From the NCBI RefSeq assembly GCF_002005105.1, contig NZ_MSCV01000003.1, positions 1 to 64,000 on the forward strand: a stretch of DNA of 64,000 nucleotides, written 5' to 3'. Made by a program: the position numbers and the translations under genes. Origin of the DNA: Methylocaldum sp. 14B (lineage in GTDB: Bacteria; Pseudomonadota; Gammaproteobacteria; Methylococcales; Methylococcaceae). Position 1 is the stretch's first letter, and each line of letters begins with the position of its first letter. The notes beneath the pieces were generated by a model that ran no database searches, had not been told where the DNA came from, and saw nothing but the letters and a program-made list of their open reading frames with translations. Below are positions 10,594 through 22,002 of this stretch, one piece after another.

Positions 10594-12282
10594 TCACACC
10601 TCCAACTCGCTTTGCAAGTGGCTATTCAACATCTCCTCGGCATGCGCCAAGGTTTGCTGGGTGACACGGATTCCACCAAGCATACGCGCAATCTCCTGCT
10701 TCCTCTCTTCACGAGAAAGCTTTCGGACGGTCGATAGTGTTACCCCATCGGTGCTGACTTTTTCTACTAACAAGTGGTAATGACCTTGAGCCGCAACCTG
10801 AGGCAGGTGGGTCACGCAAAATACCTGCCGCCCCTGTCCCAGCGCGCGCAGTTTTTGACCGACGATTTCGGCCACCCGGCCGCCGATTCCCGTATCCACC
10901 TCATCGAATATCAAGCTCGGAACTGTCTTGGAGTCGGTAGCAGCCACCTGAATGGCTAGACTGATGCGTGACAATTCGCCGCCAGACGCGACTTTGGCCA
11001 AAGGACGCGGCGGCAATCCCGGGTTGGCGCTTACCAAGAACTCGGCCTGATCCAGGCCAAACGGGGTCGGTTCTTTCGCATTCTCGGCACCCACATCCAC
11101 CAAAAACTGCCCCTGTGGCATGCCCAATTCCTGAATCATCTCCGAGATCCGTGACTGTAACCGGCTAGCGGCCGTACGACGGCGTTGGGACAACATATCG
11201 GCAACTTTCCCGTAATCCGTGAGGACCTGCCGAAGATCCGACTCCAACGCTTCGATTCTTTCCGATCCATGGGCGATACCGTTCAATTCCGAGCGTAGCG
11301 AATCAAGCAGTCCAGGCAATTCTTCCGGCCGGACCTGGTGTTTGCGGGCCAAACGATGGATATCGCCAAGGCGCTGTTCAAGCCAGTCCAGACGACCGGG
11401 GTCGGCCTCAATCCGCTCCAGTTGACGACGGAGCTGCAATGCCCCTTCTTTAACTTGCACTTGCGCTTCATTTAGGAGAGCGGTCGTTTCTTCCAGTTCG
11501 GGAGCCAGCCGGCTCAAATCCGATAGGGCATGGATAGCTTGCGCCAGGCGCGCGTTGACCGATTGACTTTCATCTTCATAGAGGAGTTCGAGCTGCGCCT
11601 GACCGGTGGTGAGAATTTTGCCAACATTGGCAAGGAGTGTATGCTCGTCAACTAGGGCCGGGTAATCGAGCCCAGAGATGTCGTGCTGCTCCAACTCGTC
11701 GATTTGGTAGCGCAACAACTCTTCGCGGGCGGCTTGATCCTTGGCTGTATTGGTAAGCTTTTCCAGCTCGCACCGAGTACTTCGCCAACGATCATAGAGA
11801 TTGCCGATCTGGACCAACAACGATTCGTTCCCAGCGGCTTCATCCAGTAACCGGCGCTGCTCCGCTGCCTTCAGAAGATGTACATGAGCATGCTGGCCGT
11901 GTATCTCGACCAAGCTGGAACCCAACTCCTGCAAGGCTTGCAAGGTAACCGGGCGACCATTGACGAAAGCCTTCGAACGGCCGTCTTGACTGATAACCCG
12001 CCGCACCAGACACTCGCCGTCCTCCGATAATTCATTTTCGTCGAGCCAGCGACGCGCATCTGCAGCATCCTCCAAGCCGAACGAAAGACTGATCTCGGCG
12101 CGCGCAGCCCCGGGGCGGATGAACCCCGAATCGGCACGCTCGCCCAAAGCCAACCCCAAAGCAGTTAATAATATCGATTTCCCGGCGCCGGTCTCGCCGG
12201 TTAGCACGGTCAATCCGCGCTCAAACTCCAGATCGAGTGATCGGACGACGGCCAAATCTCTGATGCTGAGGTGGACAAGCAT
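10594..12282 (-). CDS. recN: DNA repair protein RecN
   Basis: SMC-like ATPase acting in recombinational repair of double-strand breaks. The 562-residue protein has an N-terminal Walker A GETGAGKS (about residue 30), a long coiled-coil centre, and the C-terminal ABC signature (VASGGELSRI) with Walker B and following loop FDEVDTGIGG. Length equals the family norm. The start lies 2 bp after the nadK stop, so nadK and recN form an operon; nadK-recN adjacency is common in gammaproteobacteria. I saw no clear LexA box nearby. Confidence 0.96.
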   Translation of the reverse strand: MLVHLSIRDLAVVRSLDLEFERGLTVLTGETGAGKSILLTALGLALGERADSGFIRPGAARAEISLSFGLEDAADARRWLDENELSEDGECLVRRVISQDGRSKAFVNGRPVTLQALQELGSSLVEIHGQHAHVHLLKAAEQRRLLDEAAGNESLLVQIGNLYDRWRSTRCELEKLTNTAKDQAAREELLRYQIDELEQHDISGLDYPALVDEHTLLANVGKILTTGQAQLELLYEDESQSVNARLAQAIHALSDLSRLAPELEETTALLNEAQVQVKEGALQLRRQLERIEADPGRLDWLEQRLGDIHRLARKHQVRPEELPGLLDSLRSELNGIAHGSERIEALESDLRQVLTDYGKVADMLSQRRRTAASRLQSRISEMIQELGMPQGQFLVDVGAENAKEPTPFGLDQAEFLVSANPGLPPRPLAKVASGGELSRISLAIQVAATDSKTVPSLIFDEVDTGIGGRVAEIVGQKLRALGQGRQVFCVTHLPQVAAQGHYHLLVEKVSTDGVTLSTVRKLSREERKQEIARMLGGIRVTQQTLAHAEEMLNSHLQSELEV

Positions 12283-12284
12283 AG

Positions 12285-13169
12285 TCAGCTTCGATAACCG
12301 GAGCTCCAGTTGAGCTTCGCTCTGAGAATCTCAAAGAAATCATAGTCAAGCGGATGAAGAATGCGAAAAGTCTTAGGTTCTCTTCGAATCTCGATGCGAT
12401 CCTCTATTTCGACATCAGGAAACGACACATTGTCGCAAACGACCTGAGCTTTGAATTGTTTGCTGGGACGGAAGGCAATTTCGATTACGCTGTCGTCATC
12501 CACCACGATCGGACGATTAGACAAGGTATGGGGATTGATCGGCGCTAATACGATAGCCTTAAGCGTGGGATAAAGAATCGGACCTCCAGCCGACAGGGCG
12601 TAAGCCGTAGAGCCCGTGGGAGTTGACGCGATAAGCCCATCAGAGCGTTGCGAATTCAGAAAAACGCCGTTGATCGATGCCTCAATCTCGATCATGCTGG
12701 CGGCATTCCCGCTATGCACGACTACTTCGTTAACCGCCGTCTGCTCGTATATCACATGACCGTTGCGAAAAATTTTCGCCCGCAACAGAAAGCGCTCATC
12801 GGCACTGTAGCGTCCGTCAAGAATTTCATCGAGCTTCGCTCCGGCGTCCGACGGAGAAATATCGACCAGGAACCCCAATCGCCCCAGATTGACCCCAATC
12901 AATGGAATCTCGAACTGCGCGAGAACACGCGCGGCGGATAAAAGTGTGCCATCGCCGCCAACCACAATTGCGAGATCGCAGCACTGGCCTATTTCGGCAA
13001 CGGTACACGTTTCCGGCGAAGAATCGGCTACGAAATGAGCGCAGTCCCGTTGCACCAAAACACGCAGGCATCTCCCGGTAAGATGTCCGTAAAGCGAGGA
13101 AAGGGTTTCGGCTATGCGTGGCGCATCGGGCTTCCCGATTAGGGCTACGTTCCGGAAAATGGATGGCAT
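12285..13169 (-). CDS. nadK: NAD kinase
   Basis: Phosphorylates NAD+ to NADP+ with ATP or polyphosphate. The 294-residue protein carries the catalytic GGDGT at residues 71-75, the NLGRLGFL segment, NE (AVNEVVVHSG) and the SDGLIASTPTGSTAYALSAGGPI signature region (residues split here by position: about 175-197). Family length. It is the upstream partner of recN. Confidence 0.96.
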   Translation of the reverse strand: MPSIFRNVALIGKPDAPRIAETLSSLYGHLTGRCLRVLVQRDCAHFVADSSPETCTVAEIGQCCDLAIVVGGDGTLLSAARVLAQFEIPLIGVNLGRLGFLVDISPSDAGAKLDEILDGRYSADERFLLRAKIFRNGHVIYEQTAVNEVVVHSGNAASMIEIEASINGVFLNSQRSDGLIASTPTGSTAYALSAGGPILYPTLKAIVLAPINPHTLSNRPIVVDDDSVIEIAFRPSKQFKAQVVCDNVSFPDVEIEDRIEIRREPKTFRILHPLDYDFFEILRAKLNWSSGYRS

Positions 13170-13229
13170 ATGTTTCTGAAGCCGCGAGCGTCCCGCGTCA
13201 CTGTAAATGGGGCTGACCGGTACCGCAGC

Positions 13230-13694
13230 TTACATCTGAGACTGCAAATAGTTCTGCAGGCCGATTTTCCGAATCAACTCCGCCTGCGTTTCAAGCCAGT
13301 CGACCTGCTCTTCCTCATCTTCGAGTATCTCTTCCAGAAGATCTCGGGAGACATAATCTCCGGCCTTTTCACAAAACTCGACCGCTTCGCGCAGCAAAGA
13401 TACGCTTTGAAGTTCCAACTGAAGGTCGCAGCCGAGCATTTCCTCCGGATTTTCTCCGATCTTCAAATGCCCCAAATCCTGCAAGTTTGGCAATCCTTCA
13501 AGAAACAAAATACGCTCGATCAACTTGTCGGCACGCTTCATCTTACCGATAGATTCATCATATTCGTGCTTGTCGAGCTCGCCCAACCCCCAGTTCCTGT
13601 ACATTCTCGCATGAAGAAAATACTGGTTGATGCCGATCAGTTCGTTGCCCAGCACGCGATTAAGATAATCGATAACCGTCGAGTCGCCTTGCAT
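13230..13694 (-). CDS. bfr: Bacterioferritin subunit lacking ferroxidase ligands
   Basis: Iron-storage protein of the 24-subunit, haem-binding ferritin class. The ATG at 13694 ([11 protein letters not shown]) has AAGGAG six bases upstream and gives 154 residues; a longer reading from 13727 lacks such support. It aligns without gaps to E. coli Bfr through most of its length. Haem ligand Met52 is kept, as are Glu18, Glu94-equivalent and Glu127. But ferroxidase ligands Glu51, His54 and His130 are replaced by Lys51, Arg54 and Gln130. That pattern suits a haem-binding, catalytically silent subunit of a mixed bacterioferritin, whose active partner would be elsewhere. Confidence 0.92.
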   Translation of the reverse strand: MQGDSTVIDYLNRVLGNELIGINQYFLHARMYRNWGLGELDKHEYDESIGKMKRADKLIERILFLEGLPNLQDLGHLKIGENPEEMLGCDLQLELQSVSLLREAVEFCEKAGDYVSRDLLEEILEDEEEQVDWLETQAELIRKIGLQNYLQSQM

Positions 13695-13787
13695 AATTCT
13701 CTCCTTGGATATGGAAGCGTTCGCCATGTGGTGACCTAAGATTTACACCTAATTAGACGCCGCTTTGCTCGATATGGTATGAGCTTC

Positions 13788-13816
13788 TTGACACATTATC
13801 TAGGGGTTGCTAACTT
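13788..13816 (+). promoter_or_regulatory. Sigma-70 type promoter of hrcA-grpE-dnaK
   Basis: TTGACA (13788-13793), 17-base spacer, TAACTT (13811-13816). The CIRCE operator begins two bases later, so a repressor bound there would cover the transcription start. No sigma-32 type CCCCAT box is seen at this site. Confidence 0.65.
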
Positions 13817-13817
13817 T

Positions 13818-13844
13818 TTAGCACTCGATGGTCTCGAGTGCTAA
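13818..13844 (+). promoter_or_regulatory. CIRCE operator for HrcA
   Basis: Exact match to the CIRCE consensus TTAGCACTC-N9-GAGTGCTAA. It lies directly after the -10 box and 24 bp before the hrcA GTG start. HrcA represses through this element at normal temperature and is released on heat stress when GroE is titrated. Confidence 0.96.
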
Positions 13845-13868
13845 AACCCCCACCATTCGAGGATACCG

Positions 13869-14927
13869 GTGCCTAAATATCCCCAATTGAGCGAGCGAGC
13901 CCAACACTTGCTTAAAGTGCTGGTGGAGCGTTATATCGGCGAAGGCCAGCCGGTTGGTTCGCGGGCTTTAGCGCGCGACACCGGCTTGAATTTAAGCCCG
14001 GCGACGATCCGCAACATCATGGCGGATCTCGAAGACATAGGGCTGATCACATCGCCACATACGTCAGCGGGACGCATGCCGACGGTAACCGGCTACCGTT
14101 TTTTTGTTGATACCTTGCTGACCATCAAACCTTTGCAGCAAGACATCATCCGACAGCTCCGCCAGGACCTGAATACTCAGGAAGATCCCGACGATTTGCT
14201 CGAAGCCGCCTCTCGCGTCCTCTCGGAAGTAACCCATATGGCGGGCCTCGTGATGTTGCCGCGCAGGGAGATAGTCACCTTCAGACACATCGAATTTATC
14301 CCGCTGTCCGGTCAACGCTTGCTGGTCATCCTGGTCACTAACGAACAGGAAGTCCACAACAAGATCATTCACTCACCCCGTCAGTTCACGCCTGCCGATT
14401 TGCAAGCGGCAGCAAATTTCCTCAATTCAACCTATGCAGGCAAGGATCTAACTGCGATCCGCGAGAGTCTATTTAACGACTTGCAGGAAATGCGGAATCG
14501 TTTAAGCCAGGAAATTATTGATGCGGCTGAAATCGCGGATTTGGCACTTAAGGATAAAGGAAAACGTCGGAACCCGTTTGTGCTAACCGGCGAAATCAAT
14601 CTGATGGATTTTGCCGATTTGGCCAATATGGAGCGGCTCCGTTCCTTATTCGAAACGTTTCATCAGAAGGAAGACTTAGTCCATCTACTAGACCGTTGCC
14701 TAGAAACCCCCGGCGTCAAGATCTTTATAGGCGAGGAATCCGGCTATCGTGCGCTGGATCAGTGCAGCCTGGTAACCGCCTCTTACTCTCTCAATGGCGA
14801 GGCGGTAGGCGTACTCGGCGTTATCGGCCCCACCCGCATGGCGTATGAGCGGGTCATTCCTTTGGTTGACATTACCGCGAAATTGTTGGGGGCCGCCTTG
14901 AATCAAAAATCGCTGACCCCATCTTAA
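13869..14927 (+). CDS. hrcA: Heat-inducible transcription repressor HrcA
   Basis: Repressor of class I heat-shock genes. The 352-residue product has the N-terminal winged helix (LSPATIRNIMADLEDIGLI, about residues 40-60; TSPHTSAGRMPTVTGYRFFVD) and the HrcA C-terminal domain ending with the GVLGVIGPTRMAYERVIPLVD segment. It starts with GTG at 13869, preceded by GAGG. It is first in hrcA-grpE-dnaK-dnaJ and sits behind a perfect CIRCE, so it represses itself and the chaperones after it. Confidence 0.96.
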   Translation: MPKYPQLSERAQHLLKVLVERYIGEGQPVGSRALARDTGLNLSPATIRNIMADLEDIGLITSPHTSAGRMPTVTGYRFFVDTLLTIKPLQQDIIRQLRQDLNTQEDPDDLLEAASRVLSEVTHMAGLVMLPRREIVTFRHIEFIPLSGQRLLVILVTNEQEVHNKIIHSPRQFTPADLQAAANFLNSTYAGKDLTAIRESLFNDLQEMRNRLSQEIIDAAEIADLALKDKGKRRNPFVLTGEINLMDFADLANMERLRSLFETFHQKEDLVHLLDRCLETPGVKIFIGEESGYRALDQCSLVTASYSLNGEAVGVLGVIGPTRMAYERVIPLVDITAKLLGAALNQKSLTPS

Positions 14928-15012
14928 TTCTTAACCCATATTGGTAGAAATCGTCGACCTGTGTGCGTGCATAGGCACACGGGCTCATTATTTTTCGTTG
15001 AGGAGCAGTTAT

Positions 15013-15630
15013 ATGAGCAAAGACCAGGCTTCGCCCGAATCGGCGCCAAAGGCGCCAGATCAAGCGGAACAAGCCGCTTCTGTCGACACGGCAATCACAA
15101 CGGAAGAAGGTGTTGTCGAACCAACGCCGATCGAGCAACTTGCACAGCAATTGACCGAAGCAACTCGCCGAGCGGAGGAGAATTGGGACAAATTCGTACG
15201 CACCCAGGCCGAGTTGGAGAATTTGCGCCGACGCTCGGAAAAAGAACTCCAGAATGCCAATAAATATGCTCTGGAGAAATTTTCGAAGGAGCTATTGACC
15301 GTGGTCGATAGCCTCGAACTCGGGCTGCAAGCGGCCGTCGGAGAGACCTCGGATGTGGTGAAATTGCGCGAAGGCATGGAGCTCACGCTAAAGCAGCTGA
15401 ATTCGGTACTGGAAAAATTCAGCGTCCGAGCAGTGGATCCCATAGGCGAAAAGTTCAATCCGGACTTACACCAGGCCATGGCGATGCAACCGACCACTGA
15501 TATCGAGCCCAATACGGTGGTAAAAGTTTTCCAAAAAGGATATCTCCTCCATGATCGCCTGTTACGTCCGGCCATGGTGGTTATTGCCCAAGCCGCCGCA
15601 GAATCCACGCGCATCGACGAGCAAGCTTGA
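15013..15630 (+). CDS. grpE: Nucleotide exchange factor GrpE
   Basis: Exchanges ADP for ATP on DnaK. I chose ATG 15013 (MSKDQASPESAP) because GAGGAG lies just upstream; an in-frame TTG at 14941 would add 24 unlike residues. The 205-residue product has an acidic disordered N-terminus, the long coiled-coil helix (RAEENWDKFVRTQAELENLRRR) and the beta-domain with FNPDLHQAM and VVKVFQKGYLLHDRLLRPAMV. It lies between hrcA and dnaK. Confidence 0.96.
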   Translation: MSKDQASPESAPKAPDQAEQAASVDTAITTEEGVVEPTPIEQLAQQLTEATRRAEENWDKFVRTQAELENLRRRSEKELQNANKYALEKFSKELLTVVDSLELGLQAAVGETSDVVKLREGMELTLKQLNSVLEKFSVRAVDPIGEKFNPDLHQAMAMQPTTDIEPNTVVKVFQKGYLLHDRLLRPAMVVIAQAAAESTRIDEQA

Positions 15631-15706
15631 AATCAGCCTTGGCGCCCCCATATTAACGCTAAACCCACACCTAACCCACAAGCTATTGATTAATTTGGAG
15701 AATTAA

Positions 15707-17635
15707 ATGGCGAAGATTATTGGCATCGATTTGGGCACCACCAATTCCTGTGTGGCCATTCTTGAAGGGGGCAAACCGCGCGTCATCGAAAATGCCGAAG
15801 GCGCTCGCACCACCCCCTCGGTCGTGGCCTTTACGGCCGATAACGAGGTACTGGTCGGGCAGTCCGCTAAGCGGCAGGCGATCACCAATCCCAAGAATAC
15901 CTTATATGCCATAAAGCGGCTTATCGGACGCCGCTTCAAGGATTCTGTGGTTCAAAAAGACATACATCTTGTGCCGTACAAGATTGTCGAAGCCGATAAC
16001 GGCGACGCGTGGGTCGAAGTCAACGGCAAAAAAATGGCCCCTCCGGAAATTTCGGCACGCGTATTGATGAAGCTGAAAAAGGACGCCGAAGCGTTTCTCG
16101 GCGAGGAGATCAAAGAGGCGGTCATCACCGTACCCGCGTACTTTAACGACTCCCAACGCCAAGCAACGAAAGACGCCGGCCGCATTGCTGGGCTCGATGT
16201 CAAGCGCATCATCAATGAGCCGACCGCCGCAGCCATGGCCTTCGGTCTGGACAGAAAGCACGGAGACATCAAAGTTGCGGTCTACGATCTCGGCGGCGGT
16301 ACGTTCGATATTTCCATCATCGAAATTGCCGAAGTCGACGGTGAGCATCAGTTTGAAGTACTTTCCACCAACGGCGACACCCATCTTGGCGGCGAAGACT
16401 TCGACCTGCGCATCATCGATTACATCTGCGACGAGTTTAAAAAAGAGAACGGCATCGACCTGCACAATGATCCGTTGGCTCTGCAACGCCTGAAGGAAGC
16501 GGCGGAAAAGGCGAAGATCGAGCTGTCTTCGAGCCAGCAGACCGACATCAACCTGCCCTACGTCACGGCCGATGCGAGCGGGCCCAAGCATCTCAATATG
16601 AAGCTTACCCGTGCCAAGCTCGAATCCTTGGTCGAGGATCTGATCTTGAAGACAAAAGGCCCGTGCGAAACCGCGCTCAAGGATGCTGGCCTCAAGCCCA
16701 GCGAAATCAACGAGGTTATCCTCGTCGGTGGGCAGACGCGCATGCCGAAAGTTCAGGATTTCGTGAAGGACATCTTCGGCAAAGAGCCTCGCAAGGACGT
16801 CAATCCGGATGAAGCGGTGGCGCTCGGTGCGGCGATCCAAGGCGGCGTTCTAGGTGGACAGGTCAAAGACGTACTGCTGCTGGACGTCACTCCGTTGTCT
16901 CTAGGCATCGAGACCTTGGGCGGCGTCATGACCAAGCTGATCGAGAAGAACACCACCATCCCCACCAAAACCGGGCAGGTCTTCTCGACGGCCGAGGACA
17001 ACCAAACCGCGGTTACGATTCACGTCCTGCAGGGCGAACGTGAAATGGCGAAAGACAACAAGTCTCTCGGCAAATTCGATCTGACCGACATCCCGCCGGC
17101 TCCGCGCGGCATACCGCAGGTCGAAGTGACTTTCGATATCGACGCCAACGGCATCCTGCACGTGTCGGCCAAGGACAAAGCTACTGGCAAGCAGCAATCG
17201 ATCCGCATCACCGCCTCCAGCGGCCTGACCGAGGACGAGATCAAGCGTATGGTCAAGGATGCGGAACTGCATGCCGAAGAAGACAAGAAACTGCACGAAC
17301 TGGTAACTGCGCGCAATAACGCAGACGCCATGATCCATGCAACGAACAAGACGCTGCACGAACTTGGCGATAAAGTGGAAAGCGACGAGCGCAGCAAAAT
17401 CGAAGGTGCGATTAGTGAATTGAAGACCGCCATGAACGGTGACGATAAGGCGGAAATCGAGCGAAAGACTGAACATCTGACCGAGCTTTCGGGTAAACTG
17501 GCGGAACGCTTATACGCACAGAAAGGCGAGACAGCTGGTTCGCCCGGCGCTGAAACCGAACAACCGACGGAAGCCAAGGCAGGCGAAGATGTCGTCGATG
17601 CCGAATTCGAAGAAGTGAAAGAGGATCGGAAATAA
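15707..17635 (+). CDS. dnaK: Molecular chaperone DnaK (Hsp70)
   Basis: ATP-driven chaperone that binds exposed hydrophobic peptides. The 642-residue protein has the family's ATPase signatures: [13 protein letters not shown] (residue 4 on), [14 protein letters not shown] and [14 protein letters not shown], then the substrate-binding domain and helical lid. The C-terminus ends in the usual acidic tail ([16 protein letters not shown]). A clear GGAG precedes the ATG. It is part of the CIRCE-controlled cluster. Confidence 0.99.
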   Translation: MAKIIGIDLGTTNSCVAILEGGKPRVIENAEGARTTPSVVAFTADNEVLVGQSAKRQAITNPKNTLYAIKRLIGRRFKDSVVQKDIHLVPYKIVEADNGDAWVEVNGKKMAPPEISARVLMKLKKDAEAFLGEEIKEAVITVPAYFNDSQRQATKDAGRIAGLDVKRIINEPTAAAMAFGLDRKHGDIKVAVYDLGGGTFDISIIEIAEVDGEHQFEVLSTNGDTHLGGEDFDLRIIDYICDEFKKENGIDLHNDPLALQRLKEAAEKAKIELSSSQQTDINLPYVTADASGPKHLNMKLTRAKLESLVEDLILKTKGPCETALKDAGLKPSEINEVILVGGQTRMPKVQDFVKDIFGKEPRKDVNPDEAVALGAAIQGGVLGGQVKDVLLLDVTPLSLGIETLGGVMTKLIEKNTTIPTKTGQVFSTAEDNQTAVTIHVLQGEREMAKDNKSLGKFDLTDIPPAPRGIPQVEVTFDIDANGILHVSAKDKATGKQQSIRITASSGLTEDEIKRMVKDAELHAEEDKKLHELVTARNNADAMIHATNKTLHELGDKVESDERSKIEGAISELKTAMNGDDKAEIERKTEHLTELSGKLAERLYAQKGETAGSPGAETEQPTEAKAGEDVVDAEFEEVKEDRK

Positions 17636-17858
17636 GGCCTTATCGCTCGGTTTGGCACTGTGCCATGAATGCAGATGAGCGGAAGCAAACTGCTCTGCTC
17701 ATCCGCCCTCCTCTCCTAAGTTTATGCGTAAAGCAGTCGAGCTTTCGGGTGAGGGAAGGTGGCGAGGAATTAACGCCTGAGTATTTCGGGCAAGTTTGAT
17801 GCGTCCTGCGCATTGACTCCAACTTAGCCGCAGGCAAAGCCCTGCGGCTCTTTATGTT
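17636..17858 (+). other. dnaK-dnaJ intergenic region with three palindromes
   Basis: The 223-bp gap holds TGGCAC-T-GTGCCA (17653-17665), a longer hairpin GATGAGC...GCTCATC with an inner AGCA/TGCT pair (17674-17703), and AGCCGCAGG / CCTGCGGCT (17826-17834 and 17841-17849, 6-base loop) followed by CTTTAT. The last ends nine bases before the dnaJ ATG, where a ribosome-binding site would normally be. Attenuation or translational control of dnaJ is possible; sequence alone does not decide. Confidence 0.55.
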
Positions 17859-19891
<2,033 letters not shown>

Positions 19892-19925
19892 CGGCTTACC
19901 TTCGCCTTAACGTGACAATTAGGTA

Positions 19926-21671
19926 ATGGACAGTCGATTCCGTCCGTACTCTCCATGGGTCAACCGCCAAGTCAACACGCTTAAACTTCTTAGCAGGTCG
20001 TTTCTTAAGCCGCGGCTAATCCGGCTCACTTTCTGCCTTATCTTTTTCTTGCCGGTAGCGACGGCTGCTCCGCCACAAGCTGCCATCGCCAGCGCGCACC
20101 CGCTCGCCACGGAAGCCGGTTTTGAAATTCTGGATAAGGGCGGTAATGCGTTCGATGCCGCGGTGGCCATCAGTGCAGCACTCGCAGTGGTCGAACCTGC
20201 GGGATCGGGGCTCGGCGGTGGCGGCTTTTGGCTTCTTCATCGAGCGTCCGACGGCAAAACGGTGATGCTGGACGGTCGAGAGCGGGCTCCCTTGGCGGCC
20301 CGGCCCGACATGTACCTCGATGACGAAGGAAAAGCCGTGCCCAACAAATCAGTCAACGGAGCTCTTTCTGCGGGCATTCCAGGCATGCCGGCTGCGCTCG
20401 TGCATCTTGCCCGGAATTACGGACGGCTCCCACTCTCTAGCGACTTAGCGCCGGCTATTCGCTATGCCGAAGACGGGTTTCCCATAAGTGAACGTCATTG
20501 TCGACTACTGTCATTTCGCGCCGACGTATTGCGCAGGTCGAAAGCAGCAGCCAACGTTTTTCTAGTCAATGGGAAAATGCCCGAGCCCGGTGCGCTTTTG
20601 AAGCAAAAGGAACTCGCGAATACGCTCACGCAGCTCGGCGAATCCGGCAAGATCGGCTTTTATAACGGCGATACCGCGAAAAGATTAGTCGAAGGCGTCC
20701 GAAGTGCCGGCGGCATTTGGACCGTACAAGACTTGTCCGATTATCGTGTAGTCGAGCGGGAGCCCGTTCAAGGCTTCTACCGTGGAATACGCATAACCGC
20801 GCCACCACCGCCTTCCGCGGGCGGGATCGGCTTGATCGAAATCCTGAACATATTGTCCGGCTACGATCTGAAAGCCGTCGACAGCACTACCCGCAAGCAT
20901 CTCATAGTCGAAGCCATGCGGCGCGCCTATCACGACCGCGAGCGATTCCTGGGTGATCCCGATTTCGTAATGATGCCGTTACGTCGGTTACTCAGCCCGA
21001 ATTATGCCGCCGGTTTACGCGCGGCGATACACCCGAGCCGAGCACTCCCGAGTCTGTATTTAAGTCAGTTCAACGCCCCTGAGCCGGATGGCGAAAACAC
21101 CACTCATTTTTCCGTTCTAGACAGGGAAGGCAATCGTGTCGCCGCCACTCTAAGCGTCAACTATCCTTTTGGCTCCGGATTTATGCCTCCTGGCACCGGC
21201 GTATTGCTGAACGACGAGATGGATGATTTTGCCGCTCATCCCGGCTCAAGCAACGTTTACGGATTGGTAGGCGGTGAGGCTAACACCATTGCACCCGGTA
21301 AACGGATGCTGTCCAGCATGACGCCGACGTTTGTTGAGGACCAGCATCGCATAGGCATGATCGGAACCCCCGGCGGAAGCCGTATCGTCTCCATGGTACT
21401 GCTAGCCGTTTTGGATTTCGCCGAAGGCCACACACCGGATTCTTGGGTGTCCATTCCTCGATTTCACCATCAATATCTACCGGATGTTATCCAATATGAA
21501 CCCGGCGGCCTAACCGAGGAGGAGCAAGTGGAACTTAAGAAAAGGGGTCATGAGTTGAAACCCATCGATCGCCGCTACGGTGACATGCAATCGGTTCTCT
21601 GGGACAAGAGCATTAATCGGGTTTACGCCGCCAGCGATCCGCGAGGCGAAGGCTTGGCCAAACTGAAATAG
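19926..21671 (+). CDS. ggt: Gamma-glutamyltranspeptidase
   Basis: Periplasmic enzyme that cleaves the gamma-glutamyl bond of glutathione and transfers or hydrolyses it. The precursor has 581 residues, normal for bacterial GGT. A hydrophobic N-terminal stretch (about residues 33-48, ending ATAAPP) serves as signal peptide. The autocatalytic nucleophile is the first Thr of the small subunit in NTTHFSVLDREGN. GTPGGSRI and the ERAPLAARPDMY segment are also present. It begins 34 bp after dapB; whether co-transcribed is unknown. The start could be further in, since the N-terminus before the hydrophobic stretch is long. Confidence 0.93.
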   Translation: MDSRFRPYSPWVNRQVNTLKLLSRSFLKPRLIRLTFCLIFFLPVATAAPPQAAIASAHPLATEAGFEILDKGGNAFDAAVAISAALAVVEPAGSGLGGGGFWLLHRASDGKTVMLDGRERAPLAARPDMYLDDEGKAVPNKSVNGALSAGIPGMPAALVHLARNYGRLPLSSDLAPAIRYAEDGFPISERHCRLLSFRADVLRRSKAAANVFLVNGKMPEPGALLKQKELANTLTQLGESGKIGFYNGDTAKRLVEGVRSAGGIWTVQDLSDYRVVEREPVQGFYRGIRITAPPPPSAGGIGLIEILNILSGYDLKAVDSTTRKHLIVEAMRRAYHDRERFLGDPDFVMMPLRRLLSPNYAAGLRAAIHPSRALPSLYLSQFNAPEPDGENTTHFSVLDREGNRVAATLSVNYPFGSGFMPPGTGVLLNDEMDDFAAHPGSSNVYGLVGGEANTIAPGKRMLSSMTPTFVEDQHRIGMIGTPGGSRIVSMVLLAVLDFAEGHTPDSWVSIPRFHHQYLPDVIQYEPGGLTEEEQVELKKRGHELKPIDRRYGDMQSVLWDKSINRVYAASDPRGEGLAKLK

Positions 21672-21808
21672 AGTGTTTCGCTGTTTTCCGAGGACTTGCG
21701 TTAACTGGACCTATGCGTCGCTTTCTCCGACACTGCATTGACGCGCGTTCGCGCAGCGCTCTCTATATTTGAGTGGTCAATTGCGCGTACGAAGCATTGT
21801 TTAAGTCT

Positions 21809-21838
21809 TGGCGGTCGAGAGAGATCACTCGACCGCCA
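21809..21838. terminator. Strong hairpin between convergent ggt and galU
   Basis: Perfect 11-bp stem TGGCGGTCGAG / CTCGACCGCCA with an 8-base loop, between the ends of two convergent genes. No T-run follows on either strand, so it may act with Rho or only protect 3' ends. The rest of the 330-bp gap (21672-22002) shows nothing else I can name. Confidence 0.5.
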
Positions 21839-22002
21839 CGCTCACCTCAAAGCTTAGCATCGGGCCGTACAACGCGCGACGTCTGAGTTCGTAAAAAATC
21901 GCGCGGACGATGCACTGATTTTAGATGTCCGACCTTACCTAAACCCTCCCCTACTTCCGCGTATGGGAACTCCATCCGCCCGGTGACACCCTTCAGGCGC
22001 TA

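Noticed and set aside
14941-15012. Upstream start for grpE at TTG 14941
   Set aside because: The 24 added residues are unlike GrpE, and ATG 15013 has a good ribosome-binding site.
17653-17665. Sigma-54 promoter at the TGGCAC after dnaK
   Set aside because: There is no TTGC five bases downstream; the TGGCAC is one arm of a palindrome.
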